From Apostichopus japonicus (Eukaryota > Echinodermata > Holothuroidea > Aspidochirotida > Stichopodidae), in assembly GCF_037975245.1 (NCBI RefSeq), contig NC_092580.1:25528501-25592500 (forward strand): a DNA stretch of 64,000 bases. The letters run 5' to 3'. Numbering within the stretch: position 1 is the first letter of the stretch; every line of letters begins with the position of its first letter. Below, in pieces: positions 12,701-25,900 of the stretch. The position numbers and the translations under genes were made by a program. The notes under the pieces are model-generated. The model made no database searches and was not told the DNA's origin. It saw only the letters and a list, made by a program, of their open reading frames with translations.

Positions 12701-13868
12701 GACAAAATCCACTACTGTTAATACTGCAATTTTTTTAATAGTTTGAACAGTTTCTACTGCACTGACTATAGGTAAATTGGTTATCAAAACTAACATGTGG
12801 GCGAATTAGGCTTACAATGTTTACTACCGTACATATAACGGGAAATAAACAGGACATTCAAATGTGAAATCGAATTATCCTGAATGCTATATGGATTTAA
12901 AATTTCCCAGCGTGATAATGTTAGACATTTTCATGATACTAATCCAACAACGACTGGCTGAGCCTTAAGGAGTTCCAGAGGATTCCGAATATTCCCATAA
13001 AATATTGCGTCTTGCTGAGAGTCAGGTGTTGATAACAATTAATTGCTCCCGTTGACTTACATACTAACGTCGTCACTTTCCAAGGCCGCTAGACCATATA
13101 TAGAATTTTTCAACTGACATGTCCTATCCACCATGTGATAACTGATAACTTGGGTTATCACAGCACATTCATGTTTTGCCACCATGACTGTTTATGTTTC
13201 GAGCTAGAAGAGCTCAAAGGTGAGCATAGTGCTCCCCCCCCCCCAACCCATCTGTCAGCTCTCGCTGCGGAGTCTTCTTGTTTCGTCGAAGTTTTTGTAA
13301 AGTGCCTTAAATATCCTTCAATCCTTCAGATTTTTAGACCATCAGTAGTATATTTCATCCTCTTCAACATCCAAGCACGGCAAACAATCACGATGACTCA
13401 AACAATGCCAAACATTACTACATTTGATCACCATAAGACCATTTCCCGACTATTCAACCTTTAAAGCGGACTTGTATTATCCTAATTGCGATACCTTTAC
13501 ATTCAGCGTTTCCTTTCTCGTACTACAGCGAATCCTGAAGAGGTCTGCATTGGAAATGAATATGTAGCCTACAACCAAAAGGCAATCATCTCGTGTGATT
13601 ACACAAGATCGTTTTATACCGTGAGATGGTTCCTAGAGGGAAATGAAAAGCCACTTCTGAGAATAGACGATACGCGGAAAAGTGGTTCTGGTTTCGCTTC
13701 AGGAGAGTATGACATCCAAATGGATGGCTCGATGGTAATTGAAAGAGCCACGTTGGAACACGAAGGAAGTTATACCATGACTGTACTCGGGAAAGATGGA
13801 TCATTAACCACTGGTAGAATCAACATACATGTTGTGGGTAAATGTGCTGTCAGCTGCAATATATATAC

Positions 13869-13901
<33 letters not shown>

Positions 13902-16900
13902 CAAACATATACGTATACATATATATAAATAAATATATATATATGTGTGTGTCTATGTATGTACATAATAAATATGTCAGGTATATTGTTTAAGTAACTT
14001 GTTGCTTAAAACAACACCCAAGTCAACAGTTTTGCTCTATATGCATATTTGACTACACACTTTAGTAAACTGAGTACAGGAAATCAAATAAAATATCATA
14101 CCATGAAAATATTCTGACTGCTTATTACTTAATCTATCACTTTAATCTAGGAATATCAAATAAAAAATGATGCAAAAAAGAAAGATTAACTTGGAAGGTT
14201 TGGAAAGTGAATTAATAAAGATATGGCAATTATAAGTTATGGCACATGAAAAAGCTATGTGACACAATTGCGTTTTAATGGTTAAATTGCTATAATATCA
14301 TAGACTTTCAATTTAGGGATACTCAGTTTTATGCAAATATCATAAGACTCGTACAAAATTGAGTGGCATAGTACGAAATGCATCATATATCTGATACAAA
14401 CTGAAAGCATGACTCAATATGAATTGTACGAGTTAAACGGAGTTTTTTCCAGGCATATACACGTTGTTCATGATATATCGTTTGTATGTTTTCTTTCTCT
14501 TTTCACTCTTGTCTTGTTTTGGTTTTGTCTTCTCTAAATTATTCCGCATTCTTCTTATGTTCGACATATGGTATATGGTGGACTAAAAGAGCGAACAGAA
14601 AAGGGCACACCCGTCTTTACATATGGGGATAGACCCCAGTGTACATTATGTTTACATCTGACTTGTTTGTAAAGTACAACTCCAAAAGCCGAAAGTTTTT
14701 CAATATTGTTTCAGTGCATGCGAAATATAGTTCATTCATGCATCTCCATTTGAATGTCCCCTCCTTTAGACTCTTTCTCTCAACAACATAACAAATTACC
14801 ACCTCCCCCTGCTCCATCCTCACTTCCCAAATACAGAGTGGCATATATGTTAATTATTTTTTCCTTTTCCCACTACAGAACCATTAAAGGATTTGACCAT
14901 ACATGACTGTTTCGTTAGTGATCATGAATTATGTAAGAAGACAAACATATCTGAAGGGGAATCCGCTTTGGTATGTAGCGCCAACAATGCCAAACCTCCG
15001 GTAGAAATAACATGGCGAACACTAAACGAACGGAACATGCCAAAAGATTATGGCTTAAAAGATGACACTTCCAAGTTCAACGACACGATGCCGCTGTACT
15101 CCACAATATCTACTATTAAATATGACACAAAGCTATTTTCGTTGGAATATTTTACCTGTATAGCAACTGGTATCGCTGTTCGAGATGTATCCAGTGTATC
15201 AACTAATGTGAAAGGCCTTAAGCAGTACGACGATCGTACTAGCACAGTGACTTACGTGTTAGATGGCAAATCATTACCATTGTCATGTCCACGTCCGGGT
15301 TATCCCTTTGGACTATTAAGTGCCACATTTTCAAATCGATCGTCAACCACAATAATGGAGAGGGGGTTACACATCCAACCAAGATGCCCGAACCAGTGGA
15401 ATTGTGAATTCTCTGGAAATGACTTATTATCAATAGTTATGCCTACCTATAACATTTCACTAGAATGCGTATCCAGCTCAGGTGTCATGGCTGCCATGGA
15501 TGTGATACATGTAACTACTGTAGGTGAGTAGACTCTTTCTTACTATTAATGTTTTTATTAACAAAGAATTGAATAAATAAACATTTCGGAGACGTTCAAA
15601 TGTGCCAAAATTGCATACGTTCCAAATTCCATTTTAACACACAAAGACAATTGTTTTGTGTGTTGTTTATTGCCTATCATTACTTAAACATGTTTATTCA
15701 ACTACCAACTTGAAAATGTACTCTAACGTACTTTAATAGTATCGATGTTTTTGAAATAATCTGAAAAAAAAACCCCGCTAAGTTCTTTATTACTTCAGAT
15801 GACGATACGTGAACGATAAGTTCATTGGTATATTTACTACTCTTTACTTGTAAAAGGAAGAATATATTAGTTCTCGTTCAATTGCATGAGACGTTTTGAA
15901 AATGTCAGGCTATGAGTTACAACGTTGGATATCCAAATTGATAACTGAGCGTGTAACCCCTTTTAAATTTAAAAAAATAAAAGTTAACCTTTTCATTTTG
16001 GGGGCATTTTTTGTGATCTATGACACCAGCAATGCTTCTTTCAAGTTGTTCCTGGTATCAAAGTTCACATTATATGCAAGTCTCATGAAGGTAATTAGAT
16101 TAATTGCCTTGTTACATGTGGAACATTGTTCGGCCTTAATTAAATTTTCTTTTTATTGGTGTTTCACAGGCTTATATATTTTCGTTTGCTCCTATTATTA
16201 CTTTTTCTGTACTTTTCACTTCAGATAAATCATCGAAATCTGTTGTTAGCATTGATGGGTGCGGTAGTGTGGATCAAATGTGCGAGCGTACAACAGGTTT
16301 AGTTGGCAATATTTCGTGTTCACTACTGAACACTAAACCAGACATCAAATTAACTTTTGCACAGAGTGAAAGTCCAAGAGTTATAATCAGCAGAGAGTGG
16401 CACTACACAGATGAGAATCATTCCACAAACACTTTTGACAATTATGTAATATCTGAGTATCATATAAGTCAATGTGATGAAGTAATAAAACTTAGTTGTT
16501 CGCCCGCTTCTGTAGAGATTGCTAAGTTCCAGAATACAGCTGTTATTCATATGAAACCAGGTAAACGTAAAATAAACTGTTTTTAAATCACCATTGCTAA
16601 CTTGCTCCGTGACAGTAAGGCATATTAATTTAAGAAAAAGGTTCATAACAAAAATGTTCATTGAGTATGAGATGCACGCAATATTTCTCAGTCTTCAAGT
16701 AATTAAAAATGTCCAATTCAATAAAATACAGCAACATGCATTTAGTTTGTTCACATGAAGGAGCGTTGTATTCTTTGTGTGTGCTTTAAAAGTGACATAA
16801 CACATAATTATTCTTTAAAGACAATAGAAACAATCCTTAAAATGTATTCTTTCTTACGGTTTCAGCCGCAAGTGAATGTCAAGTGCCCAAGGACGGATCT

Positions 16901-19900
16901 TCAAAAACTGTTTCAGCTGTTGTAATAGTTATCATTGTGTGTGTGCTCATGATTTCCGTTTTGGCTGCAACATTCTTAATCAAGCGAAGAGGTAAATATG
17001 AACAACAATATATGTATGTCAATTACATTGACCCCCTTTGAAATAGCGCTTGTTAACAAATATTTACGAGTTATAAAAGCATCACGTCAAACAAGTTAAC
17101 GGTAACTTTAACATAGAATTAATGTTACTCCGTCCTTGAGAAGCTTGCTGGAGAGGTCAACTTATAAACTTTGATTGTATACTTAAATTTGCTTTCATTT
17201 ATGTGGCAAAACTCGTTGTTAATACTAGATTAAACATCCAGTTCAAGAAATTTCTAATTTTCGTTTTCTTCAAAGGCCGTTCGAAAAGTGAACCTGGCAG
17301 TAGTGGAATGAACATGTCCAAGATAGAATCACAAGACACAGAAACAGCAGATCCGAAACATAATGAATTATCCAATACGGAACACGAAAAGGAACCACTG
17401 TTACAGGGCCCGCTGGTACGATTGTCTTTCGAAATTGCATCTAAGGTTTTATGTAAATTATTATAATTACGTACGTATTTTCAAACACATCTGTATAACT
17501 TTGTATTTCGAAATTCCATGTAATGTATTTTCAAACACTTATTGAACAATTCCTACAGTAAATACATTGGCTTTCATTTAGCAGTACGACCTCAATTTCA
17601 TTCATACTTTATTTACAGCTAGAATTCAACCAAATTTTCAAGCCATTTTACGAAAAAATAGTTGCTGGCAAGGTAAAAGCTCTTTGTTTATTTCGTTTTC
17701 TTTCCTTGTTCTTTATTCTTTCTTTATTTTGCCATTGAAGCAAGTTGTATCATTTATGATCTATCTTTCAATATTCGGAAGTGAACCTTTCATTGTCATA
17801 TGGGTGATGTAAAGACTTCAGAACTCATGTATATCGAAGCATTTTGTTTAGCCCTTGGCTTTTCCGGTAAACTGTATAAACCACTTGTATGCAATGTATT
17901 GGTGAGCTTGCTTACTTGATAAGTTCTGATATAGTGTTGTTCATTGTTATAATTAAGTATACATTTCATAATTTCCTCATTTATATCAACCAATTATAAA
18001 GTTCCGTTACTTCAGGTAGCATATATCTTCGTGTTTTTCAAGTTTTTATATTAAAGTATAGACCATTGGAAATGTTTTCCTGATCATCAGTCTTCTAAGG
18101 AAATAGAAAGTAAGCATTTTTATATATAATATTCATATTCAAATATTCCTGTGTTCATTTTCTTTTCGTTGTTATATTTATCTTAACTTTGGCTCTCTAG
18201 GCAACAGACGGAGAGTTTCAACGTCTATTGATAGAATCCAATGATTTTTGCAAGGTTAGTTTACAGCAAATGCTGTTGCCACACTTTAACTAATATGTTT
18301 GCATTAAATTGACAATAACATTATTAAAAATGCTTCCATTGATGTTATTCTCTAATATTTTTAAATATTATTTCCGAATAGGATGCCAACGTCAGAGAGT
18401 TTCTAGGGAAAAGTATATCTTATTTGAATCCTTCCAAAGAGGTAGGTTAACAATTATAAAGTGAGTTACTTTTACATAATAGGTTGTCCTTCACTTAAAA
18501 CGACATCAAGTAACTGCATACCTGTATTGTTTTACATTGACTCTACTTCCACTGCTCATTAAATATTATTGTGTAAAGGCGGATAGAGTGAGACAAAGAG
18601 GCTAACAAAGAATTCCAGTATATTTATGAACGTTCGTACGCGATTAACGTCTTTGTGAAGGTAACGAAATCGTGATAACGTTAGTTTTCAGACTGATTTG
18701 TCTTAATCGTTGAAAACTTGATTAAGTGCGCACTATGAGACGGAATAACATTCATTCCTCTTTCTGGTTTTAGCGTTAGATTAACCAGAAGGACATATTT
18801 TGAGGGAAAAAACAACAGTACTTAGCAAATATAACTTCAAATATTATCTTCTTTCTATCAGGAGTTACTTGCTATTGCTAACTTCTTCTCGACAAGTAAA
18901 TGGGTAAGAAATCATATCATTTGGGGAATGTAATTGATTGCCTTCTCAATTCAGTCTGTACATTCCCCTTTAACAATTTATTTAAGCTTCATCAAATCAT
19001 AAGCAATTGTTACTTCCATTTACATTATTCAACTATATATGGTCAAGTTTTGACAATAATATATCATTTTGTTCCATCACTATTGTAGTTTTTTATCATT
19101 TATGATTTCTTCAGATTTCCCATGAGGGGCTCGTTGCAGTGCTGCAGACTGTGCTGGAAATGAAACAGGTACTTATGACTATAACTTTCCGTATAGTACA
19201 TTTATGTTACCCTCTTTGAAAGGTTGCCAATTATTAACAGGTTTGTGAAAGCACTCAAAACTTAAGGGGAAATGTGAAAAAATACAATAATGGTGCATGC
19301 TTGTTCTTTCCTTTTGCAAAAACCCAAAACAAACAAATAAACATACGTCCGTCGTTGCAATAAGTTATCTTTTTTTCGTATTATTTAATTGCTGCATATT
19401 TGTTTTCTGTTTGACCATGGCACTGGAACGAAGGTCAAACTACGAATCCTACGTTAAGTTGATATAAAATGGAATTACGCAGCAAACGGGTGACTTTTTC
19501 TGTGTAATGCTATCTTTATATGATTCCTTTAGTAAACCAGGCTGCTAAGCATTCGACAATTGAGTATTTATTTCATTTTAACTGAAAGTAATATTTTGTA
19601 CTTTTTGAATTATGTAACAGATACCATCTAAAGTCGGTCTGGATATCGTAATGGAATTGTTTAACAAAGAGAAGGTATGATTCTACACGGCCATTACTCT
19701 TTATAGCACACTATTATATCCACCGTTTTAACTTTTGAAAGTTTTATGAAGGAGGATCCCATTTCTGTCAATCGCAAGCTTGTGGTCTAAAACACCAGGA
19801 GATATAGCCTCCATGAATTATAATGTTGCGTTATGCGCCTTACCTTGAACTACCTATCATCATAGTAAAGGCTGAACACAAAAAGTTTGCTAGAGTCAAG

Positions 19901-22900
19901 CCTTACGCTATAATGAAAAGAATTCCATGGACAATTATGCAATAAATTAACGGAGTTATTAACATATGGCTTAGCTGGCCAATTTTCGTAGGTCTGTTTA
20001 ACATTTTAGTCTTATTTTTGTAAGTGATTGCATCATGTTCTTTACTTCGACATTGCTAAACAAATCATCTATATTTTTTCTAAACGAATTGTTAATAAGT
20101 GTTTCGTATTGACACAGAGAAATGAGCGGGATTTCTTTTTTCGAAAGGTGAAGATTTAAAAGAATTTTTATTTAAGGGCAATACCGCTTTTCTTTTCAGA
20201 TTGATTCAAATGGTTTCATAGATATAACCAAGATTCAAATGAAACAGAAAAAGGTAAGATAAAAATCATAGTAAGCATGAAAAACGAGTAAGCAAACCTT
20301 GTTCAACCTCTTGTAGAAGAGAGGCTTTGTATTTTGCTAATGGAGAGGAACACATCTTTAACGATTTATCCGTATTTCAAACAGATAAAAGCTGAAGAAG
20401 TGCTTAAAAGATTGAGAGTTGCAACTACTGAAAACAAGGTAAGTGTGATCTTCCAAGTGCACTTAAAGGTCCGCATTGTGTTTATCTTGAAGTTCTAGTA
20501 TTCCATTGTTACTATCATTCATTTACATGTCAGCAATAGCGATCGAGATTGATGAAAGACAGATTAATGTTATAGAAATTTTACTCGGTTTACCCAATTA
20601 ACGTGTAATGGATCTTTATGAAAAACTTGACAATTGAATTACCCAACAATTACACATGCACACCACACTTTTTTATTCATATTTATACTCAACCCATCAT
20701 ATCATCTTGGTCAAGTGACGTCAGACAATAACAAACCGTTTGCGTCGCTCACTGTTTACGTATATTGATGTACTAGACCTTTACCATACTAGATGTAAAT
20801 GAGCAATGAGTTTAAGCAATTTCCTTAACACGTATAATGATAACTGCCAATCAAAACCTACAAAAATAAGAAAAATTAGCTTTTAATAAATAATACAAAT
20901 ATTCATGACGCGCATTGAAGCTTTCGTTAACACGGGAGCTAGCTAGCCTAACGCGGGCAAATGATGGGTATGTTATTTGCAGCCTGTTTATATTATTAGT
21001 GCATTACTAACGAGTAACGTTAGTTGGTGTATTAGATGCTCCTAGCGGATCAAATGAAAATGCAAGGCGTACACTCAAAAAAATGAAGTGTTAAATTTGA
21101 ATCGTAAAGTGTTGAATTTAACACCCCACCCTGTTTGGATTAGGGACAACACCCACCGGGTTAAATTAACACTTCAGAAGTGTAACATAATATAACACTT
21201 TGCGAGTGTTACCTTAACAACTCCCATACAAGTGTCAAAATAGCACTTCCTGGTGTTGAAGGTACACTACAGGGAGTAAAATTAACACAATAAAGTGTTC
21301 ATTTGTTAAAACTTCTGGGTGTCAACATGACACTTCAGGAAGTAAAATTAACACCATAAAGTGTTCATTTGTTAGCACTTCTGGGTGTCAAAATTGCACT
21401 TCAGGGAGTATAATTAACACTCTAGTGCACAATTTCTGGCCTTCTGGGTGTCAAAGTTCTGAGTAGAATTACCACCATATAGTGTTCATTTGTCATCTGT
21501 GTCAAGATGATACTTAATGGACTCTCAACACACAATAGTGCTCTCTAGTTTATACTTCTGGATGTATATTTAACTGCTGGTTTGTTAAGTTTTACATGTT
21601 TATTATGTAACGCAAATACAATACTGTTATGTAAAATTTTGCCAGAAAAGTTTACATCGCATCCGTTTAGTAAATATTTTATACAGGTTTTAGGTTAATT
21701 ATTACTTAGTAATTAGGTAAACAATATAGATGCATGTTTGAATCGCTCGCAGCAGAAAGTTACATTTAAGAAAGAGCAAAAAGCAATGACAACACAAACA
21801 ATTCAGAATGTGGGATTTTCAGCAATTAAACACCCTACTACCTTCCTATTCCAGAGGTCCATTTATTATATCCCATTAAATGTAAAACGAACAATTTAGG
21901 CTATAAAAGTATTGTCTTGTGGAATTAAGTCAACTTAAAAGTGCCAACATTTTCAAATGCTACAGTGCAGTTACTTGGCCTTTATTTGTTTTGCACATGC
22001 CTTTTGGTTTCTAGATTAAAGACAAAGAAACAACTCTTCCCAAAGTCAATTTCAAATAAGCAACAACTTTAGAAAAATTCTGATCCATGGGATGAGAAAA
22101 CATGGAGTGCTGTGTATGATGACTGCTACACTACAGTGACTATGTCTTTGTTGTTGGCAAATGCCTTTTGGTAGTCCAGATTAAACGCAAGAAACAACTC
22201 TTCCCAAAGTCAATTTCAAATAAGCAACAACTTTAGATATATGCTGATCCGTGGGATGAGAAAACGTTGAGTACTGTCTATGATGACTGCTACACTGCAG
22301 TTACTTTGTCTTTGTTGTTGGCTCGTGCCTTTGGTATTCCAAATTAAACACAAAGAAAAAACTCTTCCCAAAGACAATTCCAAATAAGCAACAACTTTAC
22401 ATACATTCTGATCCGTGAGATGAGGAAACATGGAGTTCTGTCTATGACAACTGCTAAACTGCAGTAACTTTGTCTTTATTGTCGGCACGGTGAGCATAAA
22501 AATCTCGAATCTGGTTGCGTTTCACACCACCAGGCAACTTGTAGACAACTTTTTGGAAAAATTCCCAGGCACCAAGACTTGCAATTTGGTATAATTCAGA
22601 TTTAACACGTAGAATAATTTGAAGCAAACATCAATGGCTTCATAAATGTCCTCTGGGGTAGGGCATGTCTCTGGATGATCACAAATGACTGCTTGGGGTG
22701 TATTTTGCTTCCTCCAAGAAGTAACACATATTGCTGAGGTCTTTCTGAAATCTTTTGCAAATAGAATTCCAAGTTGATGCTTCCTAAGTAACAACAAAGA
22801 AAAGAAAAGAAAATTCCCATCATAATGAAGTTGTGTTAAAACCTTCTTGGAGCATAAGCAGTTTTTTACATGTACCCCTCACAAAACATGAACATTCCTA

Positions 22901-25900
22901 AAGAAAATGCCCACAATCTAATCAGTTGTGATTCTAACTTCTTCAAGTACGTTTGAATCTAGAAAGCCAGATGGCCTATAGTGATTACTTGTCAAAACAG
23001 GAACTTGCATTAAACTTTCATCAGACAAGGTAGGCAACTTTTATAACCAATGCATCATGTTAACAATGCTTAAAATAATGCTCACTCCCACTGTATGCAA
23101 TTGTGTAGATTGCTATGAATTATAACAGCTAGATCACTTCCATAATATAGCTAAATTATAGTTGGGCCTAGGTCTAAAAGTATCACCAATCCACATCAGC
23201 TTCGGCCTACTTGCTACAACTTACAAGCTAAAATGGCAATTAGTGGTAATTATATATTGCATTACATGAATATATGTTTATCCCTTATTGAACATAGTAC
23301 CAGCGTAACTATAGGCCCATGCCTAATGCTATTTAAAATGCATTGTCTTGAAATAGCCTAATTATACCCTACTAGTACTAGGCCTAGTAGTAGGCCTAGT
23401 ACTACTTAAAAAAGTGACTCGCAGGGTATACGAAGTTACGGTTAACGCACAAAAAGGAATAGAATGCACTAGATTACAATAAAGGCCTAGACCAAAGTCC
23501 TCCGTCCGTCCGAAGGCAATTCCGTTTAATGTTTACTTGTATGTAGGCTACACTGATTCGTTGACAATTATGAGTTGACTATGACAAACAGCAGCTAGCC
23601 TATTATATTAACTTATAGTATGACTTTAACGTTAGGTCTACGTAACGCAAGCGATTCAAATGCATTCGTCTACCCAGCTTAGTCGTGGGTCTCTAAGCAT
23701 ATCTCGTTCTTGTCATGTACACTTACATAATTATCAAAACATACCTTCGAATTTTTCAATCAATTCTTCCAGGCCCCAGTCTCCAAAAACGTCATTTTCA
23801 TGCCATTGTAGCTCGTTATCGCACACTGAGTACGTAACGTTTTGTGGCTTGAACGTATATATGGCTGTGGTTACTATAGTACATTTAGTAACGATAAATG
23901 TCGACAAACTGGTACAAGTATAGCTAGGTACGGTAAATGGGTGTTCACGGTACGGTGGTATCGTTTAAACACTTAACTTACACTAAGAATCCAGCTGACG
24001 GGAGGTTTGACCAATCAGAATGCTCGAACTGAAAGTACACTTCTGCAGGTGTTAAAAAATCCACGCTACATAAATTATGTAACCCTACTCAGGGTCAGAG
24101 TAACCCTTCAGGTGTAGGGTGAACGGTTACACCTGGAAAGTGTTAAAATTCAACACTCCATTTTTTTGCGTGTATACATACAAACAATAATAGATTTGGC
24201 TTACGCTATAATCATACGGCATTAGGCCTTCGATATAATCTACGATATGTCATTCGCTAACGTGTTGTTCAAAGTAAACTATCAGTCCCCATGTGGGTAT
24301 TTTCTATAACGTCACGTCCGTTCTGGTCATTGCCGACTTTGAGCTTGGATTTCCGTAAACTGCACGATTATTTCACACTTGCTGCGCATTACTGAGGCAA
24401 CCCGACGTGACATTGATGCATGAAATGCGTATGTAATAGAGAGAACGTTTATTCTTTTTTGCTAGATTTTGTAAGATTCGGGAATGTTTTTTTTTGCGCA
24501 AAATATATTCGGTATGTGTTTGGAGTAGCGTAAGGATCACTATTAATGATATGCAGGTGTCACTTTGGGTAATACTTAAACGCAGTATTTTTCCTTTAAG
24601 CAGATGCACTTACCTAACTGCGTCGTGAAATGTTGGAAGGGTAACATGAAAAGTGACTAATACCTACTCGATCCATATTCACAGGTTCTACCAGCCACCA
24701 CAGCGGAAATGTTAACGAAATACTATGTTCTTAACTTGGTAAGTCTCTCGATACCAATCCCATGTCATCCATCGTGAGCACGACGAAATAGTTCAAATTT
24801 TCACATTTCTGTTTATAGTAAGGACATACCAATTCCTTTGCGAAGTCACCTAATTGACTTAGAGTCATCGTAGGTGAACGCTGTAACAATACCCTTAATT
24901 ATTCTGTCACTTTACTGAAGTTACTTCGAATAAAATATGATATTTCTTAGAATTATATTTAGCTTTTTCGTTGCACAAGACAACTTTACTTAAAAGAGAA
25001 CCACAGTAAACATTGGGTTCTTCTTTCTGTCTTCCTTTCCCTACAGTTAACGACGAAAGACCTTGACAAAAGTATTCATATGGGCTTCTCTAAACCGAAA
25101 GAAAAAGTAATATGTGTTAAATGTTATTTTAGATGTACTAAAACTACAAGCTAAAGTGATTTAAAATGAATTTACTGTCCAAGCATGGTAGAATATATTA
25201 TGATTTACTGGTGTATACAAGCCTTTTGAACGAACCACATCATGATAATCGAAATAGTTATTTTGAGTATTAAAGAATTTAACAAAATTCCAGCCGGGAA
25301 AGTCTTTAACTTTTACAAAAACTTCACATGCACCACAGAAACGATTGGCATCACTCAACACACATATAATTCCAAGAAGTGGTGATGTTATTATAAAAAA
25401 AAGTATACGCCTTGCCATCATTTCAATAAATGTAAGATGATTACTGTTCTTCCTTTCTAACAATATATAATTAATGCATTACTATTATTTGTTAACAGAT
25501 TCTTCCCTTGTAACTGTACACTTTTGCATTACATCAATTGGTTACACTTATATTCTCCTTCGTACGTAGGCTATTCTTATTTGGGATAATTTTTCTTCCT
25601 CTGTAGATTCCATTTTTATACATTCTACTAGTGATAGAGGAATTATACAGTGAGGTAAGACGATTTGTGTTTATAAGCAGAAGGGATGTATGTAGGGACG
25701 AGCTATATATCTCGACAGCTGTATGAGAATTTATACCGGTATGAGGTTGATCCCTCAGTTAGCAATAGCCTAAGTGAAATTACGGGAGAACGAGATAAGT
25801 TTCGCTGTATCGTAAAGAGCATAATTTTTGCCAATTTATTGTACAAAGGTCACTCTTACGTTTGGTTCACTCCAATTTCTTGTGTAATGTTAATAATTAC

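Larger units (their letters stand above)
9742..13528. other. Intron 1 of the receptor
   Basis: 3.8 kb. The part up to about 11420 and the last 140 bases match intron 1 of copy B. The middle (11421-13390) is absent there. It holds G-rich (11101-11121) and C-rich (11569-11585, 13231-13243) runs and an inverted duplication (about 10500-10960 against 12270-12700). I see no exon. Confidence 0.7.
185..13880 (+). repeat. Segmental duplication, copy A
   Basis: This stretch matches 43205-52540 in the same orientation over long collinear blocks. The blocks cover intergenic DNA, the leader exon, intron 1 and the first Ig exon. Anchors include the terminal-exon-like sequence at 6148 (matching 45719), the leader exon at 9663 (matching 50202) and the Ig exon at 13529 (matching 52173). 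The Ig exons differ at about 14 of 309 positions by my count. Copy A alone carries insertions at 935-2488, about 2625-3110, 3957-5698 and 11421-13390. The left edge may be real or may continue before the window. Confidence 0.9.
21070..24174. mobile_element. 3.1-kb TIR DNA element in an intron
   Basis: The left end tacactcaaaaaaatgaagt and the reverse complement of the right end, tacacgcaaaaaaatggagt, match over about 29 bases with three differences. If the outermost TA belongs to the target, the element begins CAC and the duplication is TA, as in several DNA-transposon superfamilies. Inside are tandem repeats of about 60 bp (gtgttcatttgtta, cacttctgggtgtca), three repeats of about 165 bp and a decayed minus-strand coding fragment. 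No transposase is recognised, so the superfamily is left open. Confidence 0.72.

Noticed and set aside
15896-16228. 110-codon frame ahead of receptor exon 4
   Set aside because: It is intronic, hydrophobic and biased, and crosses the acceptor without matching the exon frame.
20200-20253. EF-hand in mini-exon 7 (DSNGFID)
   Set aside because: The loop lacks the 12-residue spacing and the final acidic ligand; only a superficial likeness.
23370-23405. Palindrome of ctaggcctag repeats inside the TIR element
   Set aside because: Short and simple in composition; not separable from chance in AT-rich, taggcc-rich sequence.
25161-25463. 100-codon minus-strand frame with a signal-like N-terminus
   Set aside because: It lies within an intron, has no recognisable domain and no sign of conservation. 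Frames of this length are expected by chance in several hundred bases of each strand here.
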